Of a stretch of DNA of 64,000 bases, positions 19,896-29,232 are shown one piece after another. The notes under the pieces were generated by a model. That model saw only the letters and a list, made by a program, of their open reading frames with translations, was not told the origin of the DNA and did not search any database. The stretch's first letter is position 1. Each line of letters begins with the position of its first letter. The stretch covers positions 245,962 to 309,961 of the forward strand of contig JAUYRN010000033.1 of the NCBI GenBank assembly GCA_030696775.1. Direction: 5' to 3'. The translations under genes were made by a program, and so were the position numbers. The DNA comes from Sulfuricurvum sp. GTDB taxonomy: Bacteria; Campylobacterota; Campylobacteria; Campylobacterales; Sulfurimonadaceae.

Positions 19896-21236
19896 CTACC
19901 CTTTATAATTTTCTAGGTATTTTGTATCGAAGTTATTGTTGATAAAATCGGGATTTTTCATCATTTTTTGATGAAATGGAATCGTTGTTTTGATTCCCGT
20001 AACGGTAAATTCGCTCAATGCGCGATGCATACGAGCAATTGCATCATTACGATCTCTTCCATATACGATAAGTTTTCCAATCATCGAGTCATACGTCGGA
20101 GGAACCATATATCCTGCGTGGACATGCGTATCGATACGAACATTACGTCCACCCGGCGCAATCCACTGGGTAATCATACCAGGGCATGGCAAAAATTTAA
20201 TAGGGTCTTCCGCGGTGATACGACATTCGATAGAGTGACCGCTAAGAACTACAGTATCTTGTGATGGTAAAGCTTCACCCTCGGCTACACGAATCATCAG
20301 CTCGATAAGATCCAATCCGCTTACCATTTCAGATACCGTATGTTCTACTTGAAGACGAGTGTTCATCTCCATAAAATAGAAATTTTTATCGGCATCCAAA
20401 AGGTATTCAAACGTTCCTGCACCCTCGTATTTAATAAACTTCGTTGCACGAACAGCAGAGGCATGAAGCTCTGCACGAATTTCAGGAGTCAACGCAACAG
20501 CAGGTGACTCTTCGATAAGCTTTTGATGACGACGCTGCATAGAACAATCACGCTCACCGATGTGCAATACATTACCATGACTATCCGCAATGATTTGAAC
20601 TTCGATGTGACGTGGGTTTTTGATGAATTTTTCCATATAGATGGTTCCATCGCCAAATGCCGTAATTGCTTCTGCTTCTGCTGCTAAAAAGGCATTTTCA
20701 ATACCGCCTTCTTCTTCAACAACACGCATTCCGCGTCCACCGCCGCCTGCTGCCGCTTTAAGGATGATAGGGAAACCAACCTCTTTAGCACGAACACGAG
20801 CTTCAGCGATATCTTTGATTGCACCATCAGAGCCCGGGACAACAGGGACACCGGCTGCAATCATGACATCTTTGGCTTTGGATTTATCGGACATCATCAC
20901 CATAACTTCAGGAGTCGGTCCGATAAATTTAATCCCGTGGTGGGTACAAATCTCTACAAAATGTTGATTTTCACTCAAAAATCCATATCCTGGAAAAATA
21001 GCATCACAATTACTAATTTCTGCCGCAGCAATAATAGAGGGGATATTTAGGTAACTGCTTGAACTTGGTGCGGCACCGATACAAATAGCGGCATCCGCGA
21101 GCTTGAGATACGAAGCATCTTTATCCGCAGTCGAATAAACGGCAACAGCCTCTTTACCCATCTCTTGGATCGTACGAATGGCACGAAGAGCAATTTCGCC
21201 GCGATTTGCGACTAAAATTCGTTTAATTTCCGCCAT
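19896..21236 (-). CDS. accC: Acetyl-CoA carboxylase, biotin carboxylase subunit
   Basis: 446 residues, full length. N-terminal LVANRGEIALRAIRT, the ATP-grasp glycine loop AAAGGGGRGMRVV, EKFIKNPRHIEVQ, and the catalytic EMNTRLQVEHTVSE are intact. It carboxylates biotin on AccB in fatty-acid synthesis. The start is two bases after the accB stop, so they form an operon accB-accC. Confidence 0.98.
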   Translation of the reverse strand: MAEIKRILVANRGEIALRAIRTIQEMGKEAVAVYSTADKDASYLKLADAAICIGAAPSSSSYLNIPSIIAAAEISNCDAIFPGYGFLSENQHFVEICTHHGIKFIGPTPEVMVMMSDKSKAKDVMIAAGVPVVPGSDGAIKDIAEARVRAKEVGFPIILKAAAGGGGRGMRVVEEEGGIENAFLAAEAEAITAFGDGTIYMEKFIKNPRHIEVQIIADSHGNVLHIGERDCSMQRRHQKLIEESPAVALTPEIRAELHASAVRATKFIKYEGAGTFEYLLDADKNFYFMEMNTRLQVEHTVSEMVSGLDLIELMIRVAEGEALPSQDTVVLSGHSIECRITAEDPIKFLPCPGMITQWIAPGGRNVRIDTHVHAGYMVPPTYDSMIGKLIVYGRDRNDAIARMHRALSEFTVTGIKTTIPFHQKMMKNPDFINNNFDTKYLENYKG

Positions 21237-21238
21237 GA

Positions 21239-21688
21239 TTAAAGCTTCTTAACAGCGTACAACGGCATATCATACTCAACGGCTTGCCCATCAGATTTGA
21301 GGATCTCAAGGATTTCACAGTCGAACTCAGCTTCAAGTTCATTCATAATTTTCATTGCTTCTAAAATTGCAACAACTTGACCTTTTTTAACACGATCACC
21401 GACTTTAACAAAAGCAGGAGAATCAGGAGAAGGGGAAGAGTAAAACGTCCCAACCATCGGTGATAAAATTGCATCACCGCTAATCGGTGCAGATACAGAC
21501 TCTCCACTAACTGCTGCTGCAACAGGAGCACTTACAGCTGTTACAGGCGCTGTCATCATTACAGGCGCTTGAACTACGCCAACATTTTTTTCTAACTCAA
21601 TCGAAAAAGCATCCAAAGTGATTTTTAATTTTGAAAGAGTGCTTGCGTCAAACTCTTGTACTAATGTCTTAATTTGTTTCATATCCAT
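21239..21688 (-). CDS. accB: Acetyl-CoA carboxylase, biotin carboxyl carrier protein
   Basis: 149 residues: an N-terminal helical part, an Ala/Val/Pro-rich linker (about 45-75) and a C-terminal biotinyl domain with the biotinylation lysine in EAMKIMNE. It carries CO2 between AccC and the transcarboxylase. ATG 21688 is preceded by GGAGC nine bases away. Confidence 0.97.
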   Translation of the reverse strand: MDMKQIKTLVQEFDASTLSKLKITLDAFSIELEKNVGVVQAPVMMTAPVTAVSAPVAAAVSGESVSAPISGDAILSPMVGTFYSSPSPDSPAFVKVGDRVKKGQVVAILEAMKIMNELEAEFDCEILEILKSDGQAVEYDMPLYAVKKL

Positions 21689-21761
21689 GGGTGAATCGCT
21701 CCTAAAAGTAGGGTAATAGATATGCTATACTACCATAAATTAAATTAACATTGGATAGTAC

Positions 21762-22322
21762 ATGGGCCTCAAAAGTGATGGATGGATTCGAAAAATGGCA
21801 CTCGAAGAGGGGATGATTTCCCCATTTTGTGAGGATCAAGTAGGAGTAGGAGTAGTTAGTTACGGACTTAGTTCGTATGGATATGATATTCGTGTAACAA
21901 ATGAATTTAAAATTTTTACTAACCTAAATTCGACAGTTGTTGACCCAAAACTCTTTGATGACGCCAATGTTGTAGATTTTGTCGGGGATGTATGTATCGT
22001 CCCTCCTAACTCGTTTGCACTGGCAAGAACCGTAGAATATTTCAAAATTCCACGGGATGTACTCGCCATTTGTTTGGGAAAATCAACCTATGCCCGTTGT
22101 GGTATTATCGTTAACGTCACTCCGTTTGAACCTGAGTTTGAAGGTCATATTACCATCGAGATTTCCAATACAACTCCTCTTCCGGCTAAAATTTATGCCA
22201 ATGAAGGAATCGCACAAGTTCTCTTTTTACAAGGTGACGAAGTGTGTGAAAAGAGCTACAAAGACAAAAGCGGAAAGTACCAAGGGCAAGAGGGAATCAC
22301 ACTTCCACGAATTTTGAAGTAA
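21762..22322 (+). CDS. dcd: dCTP deaminase
   Basis: 186 residues, trimeric dUTPase fold. The Dcd motifs are [12 protein letters not shown] near the N-terminus and [33 protein letters not shown] with the catalytic Glu. It converts dCTP to dUTP for dTTP supply. Divergent from accB, with a TATACT box at 21726-21731. In C. jejuni dcd also follows accB. Confidence 0.97.
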   Translation: MGLKSDGWIRKMALEEGMISPFCEDQVGVGVVSYGLSSYGYDIRVTNEFKIFTNLNSTVVDPKLFDDANVVDFVGDVCIVPPNSFALARTVEYFKIPRDVLAICLGKSTYARCGIIVNVTPFEPEFEGHITIEISNTTPLPAKIYANEGIAQVLFLQGDEVCEKSYKDKSGKYQGQEGITLPRILK

Positions 22323-22327
22323 TTTCT

Positions 22328-22382
22328 CCCATATCCGAAAGATATGGGTAGCTTCAGGGGGTGCAGGGAAATTTGTCCCTGC
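22328..22382 (+). terminator. Two consecutive hairpins after dcd
   Basis: First hairpin: CCCATATC / GATATGGG around 5 bases (22328-22348). Second: GCAGGGA / TCCCTGC around 6 bases (22363 on to 22382). They start six bases after the dcd stop and fill the gap before the next gene. Neither has a strong T-run; together they may stop transcription or protect the 3' end. Confidence 0.4.
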
Positions 22383-22468
22383 CACTTTGTGTGCTTTGTC
22401 CAAAAAGTGTATAACATCAGCTAAAAAGTGGTAGAATTCGACAAATAAATAGCCTTTAAGGAGCCACC

Positions 22469-22705
22469 ATGCTACACGAATACCGTGACGTTATTACTCA
22501 TATGAAAGAAAACAATGCGGCAAATGCCCATTTTTTGAAAATTTTCGACCGTCACAACAGTTTAGACGATCAAATTACTGAAGCTGAAAAAGGGAATATT
22601 CCTTTAACCGATTTAGAGCTTGAAAAACTCAAAAAAGAAAAATTATTGCTTAAAGATGAAGCTTACGCAATGATCATCGACTACAAAAAAGAACACAGCC
22701 TCTAA
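22469..22705 (+). CDS. YdcH/DUF465 small helical protein
   Basis: 78 residues with the DUF465 pattern: F..HN.LD..I...E....... D.E...LKKEKL.LKDE. Two charged helices probably form a coiled-coil hairpin. It is widespread and uncharacterised. A strong AAGGAG site precedes ATG 22469, and an intrinsic terminator follows directly, so it is probably a monocistronic gene. Confidence 0.8.
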   Translation: MLHEYRDVITHMKENNAANAHFLKIFDRHNSLDDQITEAEKGNIPLTDLELEKLKKEKLLLKDEAYAMIIDYKKEHSL

Positions 22706-22710
22706 AAGTC

Positions 22711-22738
22711 GCCTCTGACGAGGCACTTTCTTCTTTTC
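22711..22738 (+). terminator. Intrinsic terminator after the YdcH-like gene
   Basis: Stem GCCTC / GAGGC with loop TGAC, followed by the T-rich tract ACTTTCTTCTTTT, six bases after the stop codon. Confidence 0.7.
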
Positions 22739-22792
22739 CCTCCTCTCTCTATTGATATTATTTTTTGATACATTCTTGGGTGTACTTTCAGC

Positions 22793-22821
22793 TTGACAGT
22801 GATAGCATTACTTTTTATTGT
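22793..22821 (+). promoter_or_regulatory. Sigma-70 promoter of the GAF gene pair
   Basis: TTGACA at 22793-22798 and TATTGT at 22816-22821 with a 17-base spacer, 25 bases upstream of the first GAF gene. It is one of the few places here with a recognisable -35. Confidence 0.5.
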
Positions 22822-22846
22822 GCAAAATTATTAATAAGGAAAATTT

Positions 22847-23374
22847 ATGGATTCAAACCCTACGTTTAGCAAATTAGCCGATTTCGGGCGCGCTCTATTA
22901 ACTAAACCTACTTTAAATGAGGGGCTTCCGATCATTTCTGAATACGCCAAGGGCGTCAGTGGTGCCCAGCGATGCTCTATTTTTATTCGTAATTTTACGA
23001 ATAAAACCCTCTGGACGACACTTGCCGATGAAACCGACACCATTACACTTCATGAAAATGACGGTATCGCAGGGAAAACCATCAAAGAAGGCAAACCTCT
23101 TCTCATTAATGACCCCTACAACAATGATCATTTCTTATCTACTGTTGATGACAAAACGGGTTTTATTACTAAGAATATTGCTTCTATCCCTATTTTTGAT
23201 TCCAATCGACGAATTATAGGAGTATTTCAACTGCTCAATAAGCCCGATGGATTTAGTGTTGAGGACACTAAATCAATGATTTTCTTTGCACATTACATTA
23301 GTACCTACTTGGAGCTGGCACTATCATTCGACAATCAAGGAACATTACTAAAAAAGGAAACACATGGGAATTGA
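22847..23374 (+). CDS. GAF-domain protein (first of tandem pair)
   Basis: 175 residues forming essentially one stand-alone GAF domain. ERCSIF-like QRCSIFIRNF, GIAGKTIKEGKPLLINDPYNNDHF and DDKTGFITKNIASIPIFD reproduce the ND-P-F-D-TGF-T-N pattern (NKFDE-like) of cyclic-nucleotide-binding GAF domains of phosphodiesterases and adenylate cyclases. There is no attached output domain. The start ATG 22847 has TAAGGA upstream. It overlaps the second GAF gene by 11 bases; the two proteins are clearly paralogous. Confidence 0.8.
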   Translation: MDSNPTFSKLADFGRALLTKPTLNEGLPIISEYAKGVSGAQRCSIFIRNFTNKTLWTTLADETDTITLHENDGIAGKTIKEGKPLLINDPYNNDHFLSTVDDKTGFITKNIASIPIFDSNRRIIGVFQLLNKPDGFSVEDTKSMIFFAHYISTYLELALSFDNQGTLLKKETHGN

Positions 23375-23864
23375 AATTTACCAACGCATTGCACAATTTG
23401 GAAAAACGTTAGCTCAATTTGACACTATCGACACGACACTGCCTTCCATCGCCGAAGAAGCAAAAGCTATCATTAATGCGGAGAGATGTTCCATTTTTAT
23501 TGTCGATCACTCTACCGACATGCTCTGGACAAAACTCAGCGATGGGATTGGACGTATTGCTATTGCTCTTGATTCAGGCATAGTCGGACTGTGTGCTTCC
23601 ACTGAGCAACCCGTTATTGTTAATAATCCTTATGAAGATAGCCGTTTTTTATCAAAAATTGATGAAAAAAGCGGTTTCGTCACCCGAAATATTCTAACTA
23701 TTCCTATTTTTAATTCCAAACAAAATGTTGTTGGTGTTATACAATTACTCAACAAATACAATGGTGATTTTAACGAGAGTGACGAGGGGATCATGGGATT
23801 TTTTGCAAACTATGTGAGTGGAACATTGGAATTGGCACTATTAATAGAAGAGAATAAAAAGTAG
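23364..23864 (+). CDS. GAF-domain protein (second of tandem pair)
   Basis: 166 residues, again a lone GAF domain, with ERCSIFIVDHS, GIVGLCASTEQPVIVNNPYEDSRFLSKIDEKSGFVTRNILTIPIFN. It shares the NKFDE-like pattern with its upstream paralogue. It starts inside the end of that gene, with AAGGA before ATG 23364. Translational coupling suggests the two are made together and may form a heterodimer. The ligand and output are unknown. Confidence 0.8.
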   Translation: MGIEIYQRIAQFGKTLAQFDTIDTTLPSIAEEAKAIINAERCSIFIVDHSTDMLWTKLSDGIGRIAIALDSGIVGLCASTEQPVIVNNPYEDSRFLSKIDEKSGFVTRNILTIPIFNSKQNVVGVIQLLNKYNGDFNESDEGIMGFFANYVSGTLELALLIEENKK

Positions 23865-23871
23865 TCGTCCT

Positions 23872-25656
23872 CTATAACAACTCCCTCTTCATCCAATGAC
23901 TTAAACAGTACAATCCCCACGTGTGCTGTTTGAATTTTCCTCGATGTGCCATCTCAATGTATTTTTCCAATTCTTGCGTATGAAATAATCCCGTTTGTAC
24001 ATTTACTTCCCGTATCAAATCAATACGCTTTGATGTAATAAGCCACTCCATGTAAGGGTTTGCAAACCCTTTTTTCTTCCGATTTAAAATCTCATCACTC
24101 AAATATTTTTTTCCCATCTGTTTGAGTAGGTATTTTGTTCCCCACTCTCCTATGCGGGCTTGAGAATCGAGAGAAAAAACAGCCTCTGCTAAACTGTGAT
24201 CCAAAAAAGGGGCTCGTGCTTCAAGCGTATGTGCCATTGACATTCGATCCAGCTTGGTCAAAAAATGTTCCCCCACAAAAAGTTTTAAATCTATAGCGCT
24301 GTACCAATGTGAGGGATGCGTATAATTGCTCTCCTCGAATTTTTGTCGATAAACCTCTATAAATCGTAACGATTCGTTATCCCGCACATTTTGTCGTAAC
24401 AACAAATTTTGCTGTAAATCGGTGAATTTTTCTCCCGACGACCGGAAAAGTAATGACTCATCAAAAATTCGCTTGTACCATTCCCATTCACGGTTCATCG
24501 AAAAGTTGCTGTGAAAATACTTTTTGAGCCAATTTTTATGGTGAAGAGTAGACGCTTTTTCGATGTCAAGATACTCAAAATACTGTCGATAACCAAGAAA
24601 AAGTTCGTCTGAACCCTCCCCGCTTAGAACAACTTTGTATCCTTCTGAAGCAATTCGTTGCATTAATAGATACAACGGCAGTGCAGCAGGGTCATTAAGC
24701 GGCTCGTCCATTTGATCCAAAACCATGTCTAAGTTTTCATCAAAATCATAGCGCGAAATCACTACTTCGGTATTTTCTAACCCCAACTCATCTGCAGTCG
24801 CTTTTGCATTTACCCGCTCATCATACCCATTGTATTCATCGTATCCGAGAGTAAACGTCGGCAGTTTTCGACCTTGTGCTTTTGCAATAGCACAAATCAT
24901 CGCACTGTCAATCCCTCCAGAGAGCAAAGCACAGGTAGGGACACCCGTATCCAATCTTTTTTGGATACTTTGATGGAGTAAGTCTTCAATATTTGACTGG
25001 GAGTTTTGCGGTGCATCCAAAATGGTGTAATAACTCTGCTTGGTTATCTTCCCTTGCTCAAAACAGAGATACTCCCCCGAGTCAAGTTTAGCAACCCCTT
25101 CATAAAACGTGTGTGGTGACGCAGGAGCTAAAAACGAGAGATACGAACGCATCGCATCTTCGTTCATTTTGACAGAGGATAAAAATGGTTTTATTGCTTT
25201 AATCTCTGAAGCAAAGACAAATGCATCCGCTCCTTGATAATAAAACATCGGCTTTTTCCCAAACCGATCCCGCACCAAATAAAGTTTATCTCCATCCATA
25301 AGGGCAAACGCGAACATCCCCTCAAAGTGCCTGATGCATTCAATTCCCCACCGTTGATATGCCGCTAAAACAACTTCGGCATCGCTATGTGTCTGCCAAG
25401 GAAATCCTTCCAATTTAAGACGCAATGCTTTATGATTGTAAATTTCACCATTGAAACTCAAAAGAAGATTTTTGTATCGTAAAGGCTGGTGAGATCGGTG
25501 ATGATTATCCGTAATAGAGAGACGCTGATGAGCTAAAAAAAAATCTCTTTCTTCAACAATACCACAATGATCCTGACCGCGATGCGCCAATGTTGCCAAA
25601 GCCCTACGAGCTTTTTGCAGAGTATAATCACCAATAATTCCAAATACTCCGCACAC
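23872..25656 (-). CDS. asnB: Asparagine synthetase (glutamine-hydrolysing)
   Basis: 594 residues: an N-terminal class II glutaminase domain with nucleophile Cys2 (MCGVFGIIG, RLSITD, NGEIYNH), then the ATP-pyrophosphatase domain with ALLSGGIDSAMI, LSGEGSDELFLGYRQYF and LDRMSMAHTLEARAPFLDH. The start is GTG 25656. It lies just before the glycan cluster on the opposite strand. AsnB-like enzymes sometimes amidate sugars in surface glycan loci, but nothing here distinguishes that from asparagine synthesis. Confidence 0.92.
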   Translation of the reverse strand: MCGVFGIIGDYTLQKARRALATLAHRGQDHCGIVEERDFFLAHQRLSITDNHHRSHQPLRYKNLLLSFNGEIYNHKALRLKLEGFPWQTHSDAEVVLAAYQRWGIECIRHFEGMFAFALMDGDKLYLVRDRFGKKPMFYYQGADAFVFASEIKAIKPFLSSVKMNEDAMRSYLSFLAPASPHTFYEGVAKLDSGEYLCFEQGKITKQSYYTILDAPQNSQSNIEDLLHQSIQKRLDTGVPTCALLSGGIDSAMICAIAKAQGRKLPTFTLGYDEYNGYDERVNAKATADELGLENTEVVISRYDFDENLDMVLDQMDEPLNDPAALPLYLLMQRIASEGYKVVLSGEGSDELFLGYRQYFEYLDIEKASTLHHKNWLKKYFHSNFSMNREWEWYKRIFDESLLFRSSGEKFTDLQQNLLLRQNVRDNESLRFIEVYRQKFEESNYTHPSHWYSAIDLKLFVGEHFLTKLDRMSMAHTLEARAPFLDHSLAEAVFSLDSQARIGEWGTKYLLKQMGKKYLSDEILNRKKKGFANPYMEWLITSKRIDLIREVNVQTGLFHTQELEKYIEMAHRGKFKQHTWGLYCLSHWMKRELL

Positions 25657-25738
25657 CTGACAGCCCCTTAATATTAAAGTTTTCAGTATTATACGCTATC
25701 ATAAGAAAATCACATTTTTATTCAAAGAACACAATACG

Positions 25739-26605
25739 ATGATACCCGTCTCTATCTCTCAAAAACAAATTGTTCTTGATTTCTTTGCCAATGATATTAA
25801 AGTAGTCAAAAAATACTTCAATGCCATTGGTTTTGATTTCGATGAACGTTTTCGTTTTGATGTTTTTAAAGAGTTCATCTATTCCGCCGCTGGAATGTTC
25901 AAAGATATCGACCCTACCATTTACAATCAAGAGCTTATCAGTCAATTCAACACCATTCGCTATTTAAATGAGAGATACAGTGACTTCGAACAGCGCAGCC
26001 AGCACGTTCAAAAAGTATATATCAAAGATTTTCTTTGCGCCCAAGAATCGTATATGCACGAAAAAAAAGAGTTTGATACCCTAAAAAGCGAGCTGCAAAT
26101 GCTCATTGCCAAAGAACAAGTCGTAACTGCCAAACGGGATATTATGGAAAAGCAAATCGGAAATATTCCTCCTGAAGCCCATAATGAATTTGAACACGGA
26201 CTCAAAAAAATCCGCCGTGAACAAGTGGACACCATCCATTTTATCGGTACACACCGTCAAGAACTCGAAGAGCATCAAGCCAATTTAAAAGCATTCGAAG
26301 ATCTTCATCGTGAAGAGTTTCTTAAATATTTCTATGAAATTAAAGAAAAACTAACCCACCAATACACCGAATCCCTTAACTATTTTGGATTTGCTTTCAA
26401 CGAAGCTCTTTTTCGCGATTCTGAACGCTCCCGTGCCATTCAAAAATTTAAAACGGAAGCAGGAATACAAGGAGATATCAATCTATGCAAATACGTCGAA
26501 TATTATTTGCGGAATGTTATCCCTGAAGCGTTGGCGGATGCAGGGCATAAAGAACGGCTTTTGAATGCAAAGCGTTATTGTGAACAAAACAAAATACGCT
26601 CCTAA
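25739..26605 (+). CDS. Coiled-coil protein of unknown function
   Basis: 288 residues that I do not recognise. The N-terminus (about 1-90) is mixed and hydrophilic, the middle (about 105-215) is a long coiled coil rich in K, E and Q, and the C-terminus is helical with NLCKYVEYYLRNVIPEALADAGHKERLLNAKRYCEQN. There is no signal peptide or membrane segment. It ends six bases before the flippase gene and could share its transcript, so a link to envelope glycan assembly is possible but unproven. Confidence 0.55.
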   Translation: MIPVSISQKQIVLDFFANDIKVVKKYFNAIGFDFDERFRFDVFKEFIYSAAGMFKDIDPTIYNQELISQFNTIRYLNERYSDFEQRSQHVQKVYIKDFLCAQESYMHEKKEFDTLKSELQMLIAKEQVVTAKRDIMEKQIGNIPPEAHNEFEHGLKKIRREQVDTIHFIGTHRQELEEHQANLKAFEDLHREEFLKYFYEIKEKLTHQYTESLNYFGFAFNEALFRDSERSRAIQKFKTEAGIQGDINLCKYVEYYLRNVIPEALADAGHKERLLNAKRYCEQNKIRS

Positions 26606-26611
26606 TTTACT

Positions 26612-28318
26612 ATGAAACAATTTTTTTCTAAACTTTTTTCTATTCTTACTCGACATGATAAAAAATTTCTTATTCTTTTAATTTTTATCTCGATTGTAAT
26701 TTCAATGATCGAAATGGTCGGAGTTACTGCTGTCTTGCCATTTATAAATATTGCTAGTAATTTTTCGGCTATTCACAGCAACCATTATCTCAATCACATC
26801 TACATATTCTTTAATTTCCACAGTGACATTGATTTTATTATTGCTACTGGAGTTATTCTTTTAGTTTTTTATTTTCTACGAAGTTTACTAAATTTTGGAT
26901 ATTTTTACCTCCTTGCAAAGTTTTCAAAAGGGCGCTATCACCTTATTGCCTATCGGCTCTTTGAAAATTATCTGGGAATGAGTTATCGTGCTTTCATAGA
27001 AAAAAATAGCTCTGAGCTTAGTAAGGCGATTATTAATGAAGCTCAAAATATGACGGCTTTAATTTCTGGTCTTTTACTGATGTTAAGTGAAAGTTTTGTT
27101 GTAATCTTCATTTATTCTATCATGCTGTATATTAATTGGAAAATCACCCTGCTCATCAGCACGATCCTCATCGTCAATGCCTTTTTTCTGATGATGACAG
27201 TGTCGCGCGCAATCAAAAAAGCAGGGATTTCTCGAGAAGAACACCAAAAAAAGTTTTTTGAGATCATTCAAAGCAGTCTCGCTAATTTTAAACTGATGAA
27301 ACTCACATCCAATACTGAATTAATTCTTGAAAAATTCGACCAAGCCAGTTCAGGTTATGCGCAAGCCAACATCAGAAATGAAACGCTTTCTCATTTTCCA
27401 AGACTGTTTTTAGAGGCATTGGGCTTTGGAATAGTTATCTTTATGGTTATTTATCTCGTAAACAAGTACCAAAGTGATATTTCAGGAACGTTGGCTCTTA
27501 TATCAATGTTTGTATTAGGATTGTATCGCCTAATGCCATCTGCTAACCGTATACTCTCAGGCTACAATCAAATCCTCTTTTATAAAAGTTCCCTTGATAT
27601 TATCCATAATGATTTGATGTACGATGCCGAATATTTACAAGATATCCCAATCACGTTCAAGCACTCAGTCAAACTCGATCATGTTTACTTCGAATATAAT
27701 GAAAATAAATCCATTTTAGAGGACCTTTCTCTCACAATTCATAAAGGAGACAAAATTGCTTTTATCGGTGAAAGTGGTAGCGGAAAGTCGACCCTTATCG
27801 ATCTTATCATCGGGCTTTATCGACCAAAAAGCGGAACGATTTGCGTGGACGATATAGCGCTAAATGAAAGCAACATCAAAGCATGGCGAAGTAAAATCGG
27901 ATACATTCCCCAAAGTATCTATCTCTTTGACGGTACAGTAGCTCAAAATGTCGCTTTCGGAAAATCCATCAATGATGTTCAAATCAAAGAGTCTCTCCGA
28001 CAGGCTAATATTTTAGAATTTTTAGAAACGCACCACGAGGGAATAAACACTCTCGTCGGTGAAGGCGGGATCAAACTAAGCGGAGGTCAACGGCAACGAA
28101 TTGCTATTGCTCGTGCCCTCTACGGAAATCCAGAAATTTTAGTCCTTGATGAAGCCACCAGTGCTCTTGATACTGATACCGAAGCCAGAATTATGGAAGA
28201 AATCTATAAAATTAGTGAGAATAAAACACTAATTGTTATTGCTCATCGTCTCACTACAATAGAGGGGTGTGATAAAGTATGTCACATCACACCCCCAACA
28301 CAATATTTTGACAAATAG
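26612..28318 (+). CDS. pglK: ABC-type lipid-linked oligosaccharide flippase (PglK-like)
   Basis: 568 residues: six membrane helices (about 20-330) fused to an ABC ATPase. Walker A is GESGSGKSTLI, the signature is LSGGQRQRIAIARALYG, and Walker B is ILVLDEATSALD. PglK flips undecaprenyl-linked glycan across the inner membrane for PglB. The half-transporter would work as a homodimer. Its place at the head of a cluster with pglA, C, D, B, E and F supports this over a generic MsbA-type exporter. Confidence 0.8.
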   Translation: MKQFFSKLFSILTRHDKKFLILLIFISIVISMIEMVGVTAVLPFINIASNFSAIHSNHYLNHIYIFFNFHSDIDFIIATGVILLVFYFLRSLLNFGYFYLLAKFSKGRYHLIAYRLFENYLGMSYRAFIEKNSSELSKAIINEAQNMTALISGLLLMLSESFVVIFIYSIMLYINWKITLLISTILIVNAFFLMMTVSRAIKKAGISREEHQKKFFEIIQSSLANFKLMKLTSNTELILEKFDQASSGYAQANIRNETLSHFPRLFLEALGFGIVIFMVIYLVNKYQSDISGTLALISMFVLGLYRLMPSANRILSGYNQILFYKSSLDIIHNDLMYDAEYLQDIPITFKHSVKLDHVYFEYNENKSILEDLSLTIHKGDKIAFIGESGSGKSTLIDLIIGLYRPKSGTICVDDIALNESNIKAWRSKIGYIPQSIYLFDGTVAQNVAFGKSINDVQIKESLRQANILEFLETHHEGINTLVGEGGIKLSGGQRQRIAIARALYGNPEILVLDEATSALDTDTEARIMEEIYKISENKTLIVIAHRLTTIEGCDKVCHITPPTQYFDK

Positions 28319-28338
28319 ATAACAATTAATGAAATTAA

Positions 28339-29232
28339 ATGGAAATAACTGTGCATAAAAAAGATCGATCTTATATCTATCAAATCAATCTTGATAAAAG
28401 AAATAGCAATGATTCTCGAATTATAGCTTATAACTATATTGTCCCTTATGCCAATGTTTTAGATGTTGGTTGTGCATGCGGTGATTTTGGTGTATTACTT
28501 TCACAAGAAAAGCAATGTACCCTCTTTGGTATGGAATACGATATCAAGAGTATTGAAGAAGCCAATAAAAAAAAAGTGTTTAAGGAATTACACCAAATTG
28601 ACTTAAACACCTTTAAGAGTATAGATTATCAAGAATATCAAGAATGTTTCGATTTCATCACTTTACTCGATGTCTTAGAACATACACTGTATCCCAATGA
28701 GAGTTTATTGCGCCTAAAACCCTATCTTAAAAAAAATGGTTTTTTTATTATTTCTCTTCCAAATATTTCATTTGGGGATATAAAGTTAAGTCTATTACGA
28801 GACGATTTTACCTACACAGATACAGGAATTTTAGATAGAACTCATTTAAAATTTTTTACCCATAAAACAATTGCTATTTTTTGTGCAGAACTGGGATTGG
28901 AAATAGTAGCGTGTCAGGTTACAGTTGAGGACATCTCTATGGCATCAAAAGATGTACCTTATTATATTAAAAAGTTTATCAAAAAAAATCCCCATTCCTA
29001 TGCGTATCAATATATTATGAAACTGAAAATATCAAATATAGATAGCCAAATTTTACAAACAATCAATCAAAATGCGATGCGACTAGAATGGTCAAGCATT
29101 CAACAAGAACTCAATCGTATAAAAAAATTCAACTGGATTAATACGCTACTCCCCGTTGGAAGTAAACGGAGAACTTTTGTCAAAAAACTATATCATACGT
29201 ATCAAGATTACCGCTTAAGGATTATCCCTTGA
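28339..29232 (+). CDS. SAM-dependent methyltransferase of glycan cluster
   Basis: 297 residues. A class I methyltransferase core with motif I VLDVGCACGDFGVLL (about residues 36-50), ITLLDVLEHTLYPNESLLRLKPYLKKNGFFIISLPN as motifs III-IV, then a C-terminal helical extension. This type often methylates sugars or lipid-linked intermediates in surface glycan loci. The ribosome site is weak. Base composition is a little more AT-rich than in the pgl genes further on, so this segment may be variable between strains. Confidence 0.75.
   Translation: MEITVHKKDRSYIYQINLDKRNSNDSRIIAYNYIVPYANVLDVGCACGDFGVLLSQEKQCTLFGMEYDIKSIEEANKKKVFKELHQIDLNTFKSIDYQEYQECFDFITLLDVLEHTLYPNESLLRLKPYLKKNGFFIISLPNISFGDIKLSLLRDDFTYTDTGILDRTHLKFFTHKTIAIFCAELGLEIVACQVTVEDISMASKDVPYYIKKFIKKNPHSYAYQYIMKLKISNIDSQILQTINQNAMRLEWSSIQQELNRIKKFNWINTLLPVGSKRRTFVKKLYHTYQDYRLRIIP

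Noticed and set aside
23872..25656. asnB as a member of the glycan cluster
   Set aside because: It is divergently transcribed and separated by the orphan gene; both active sites look like ordinary asparagine synthetase, so membership is not supported.
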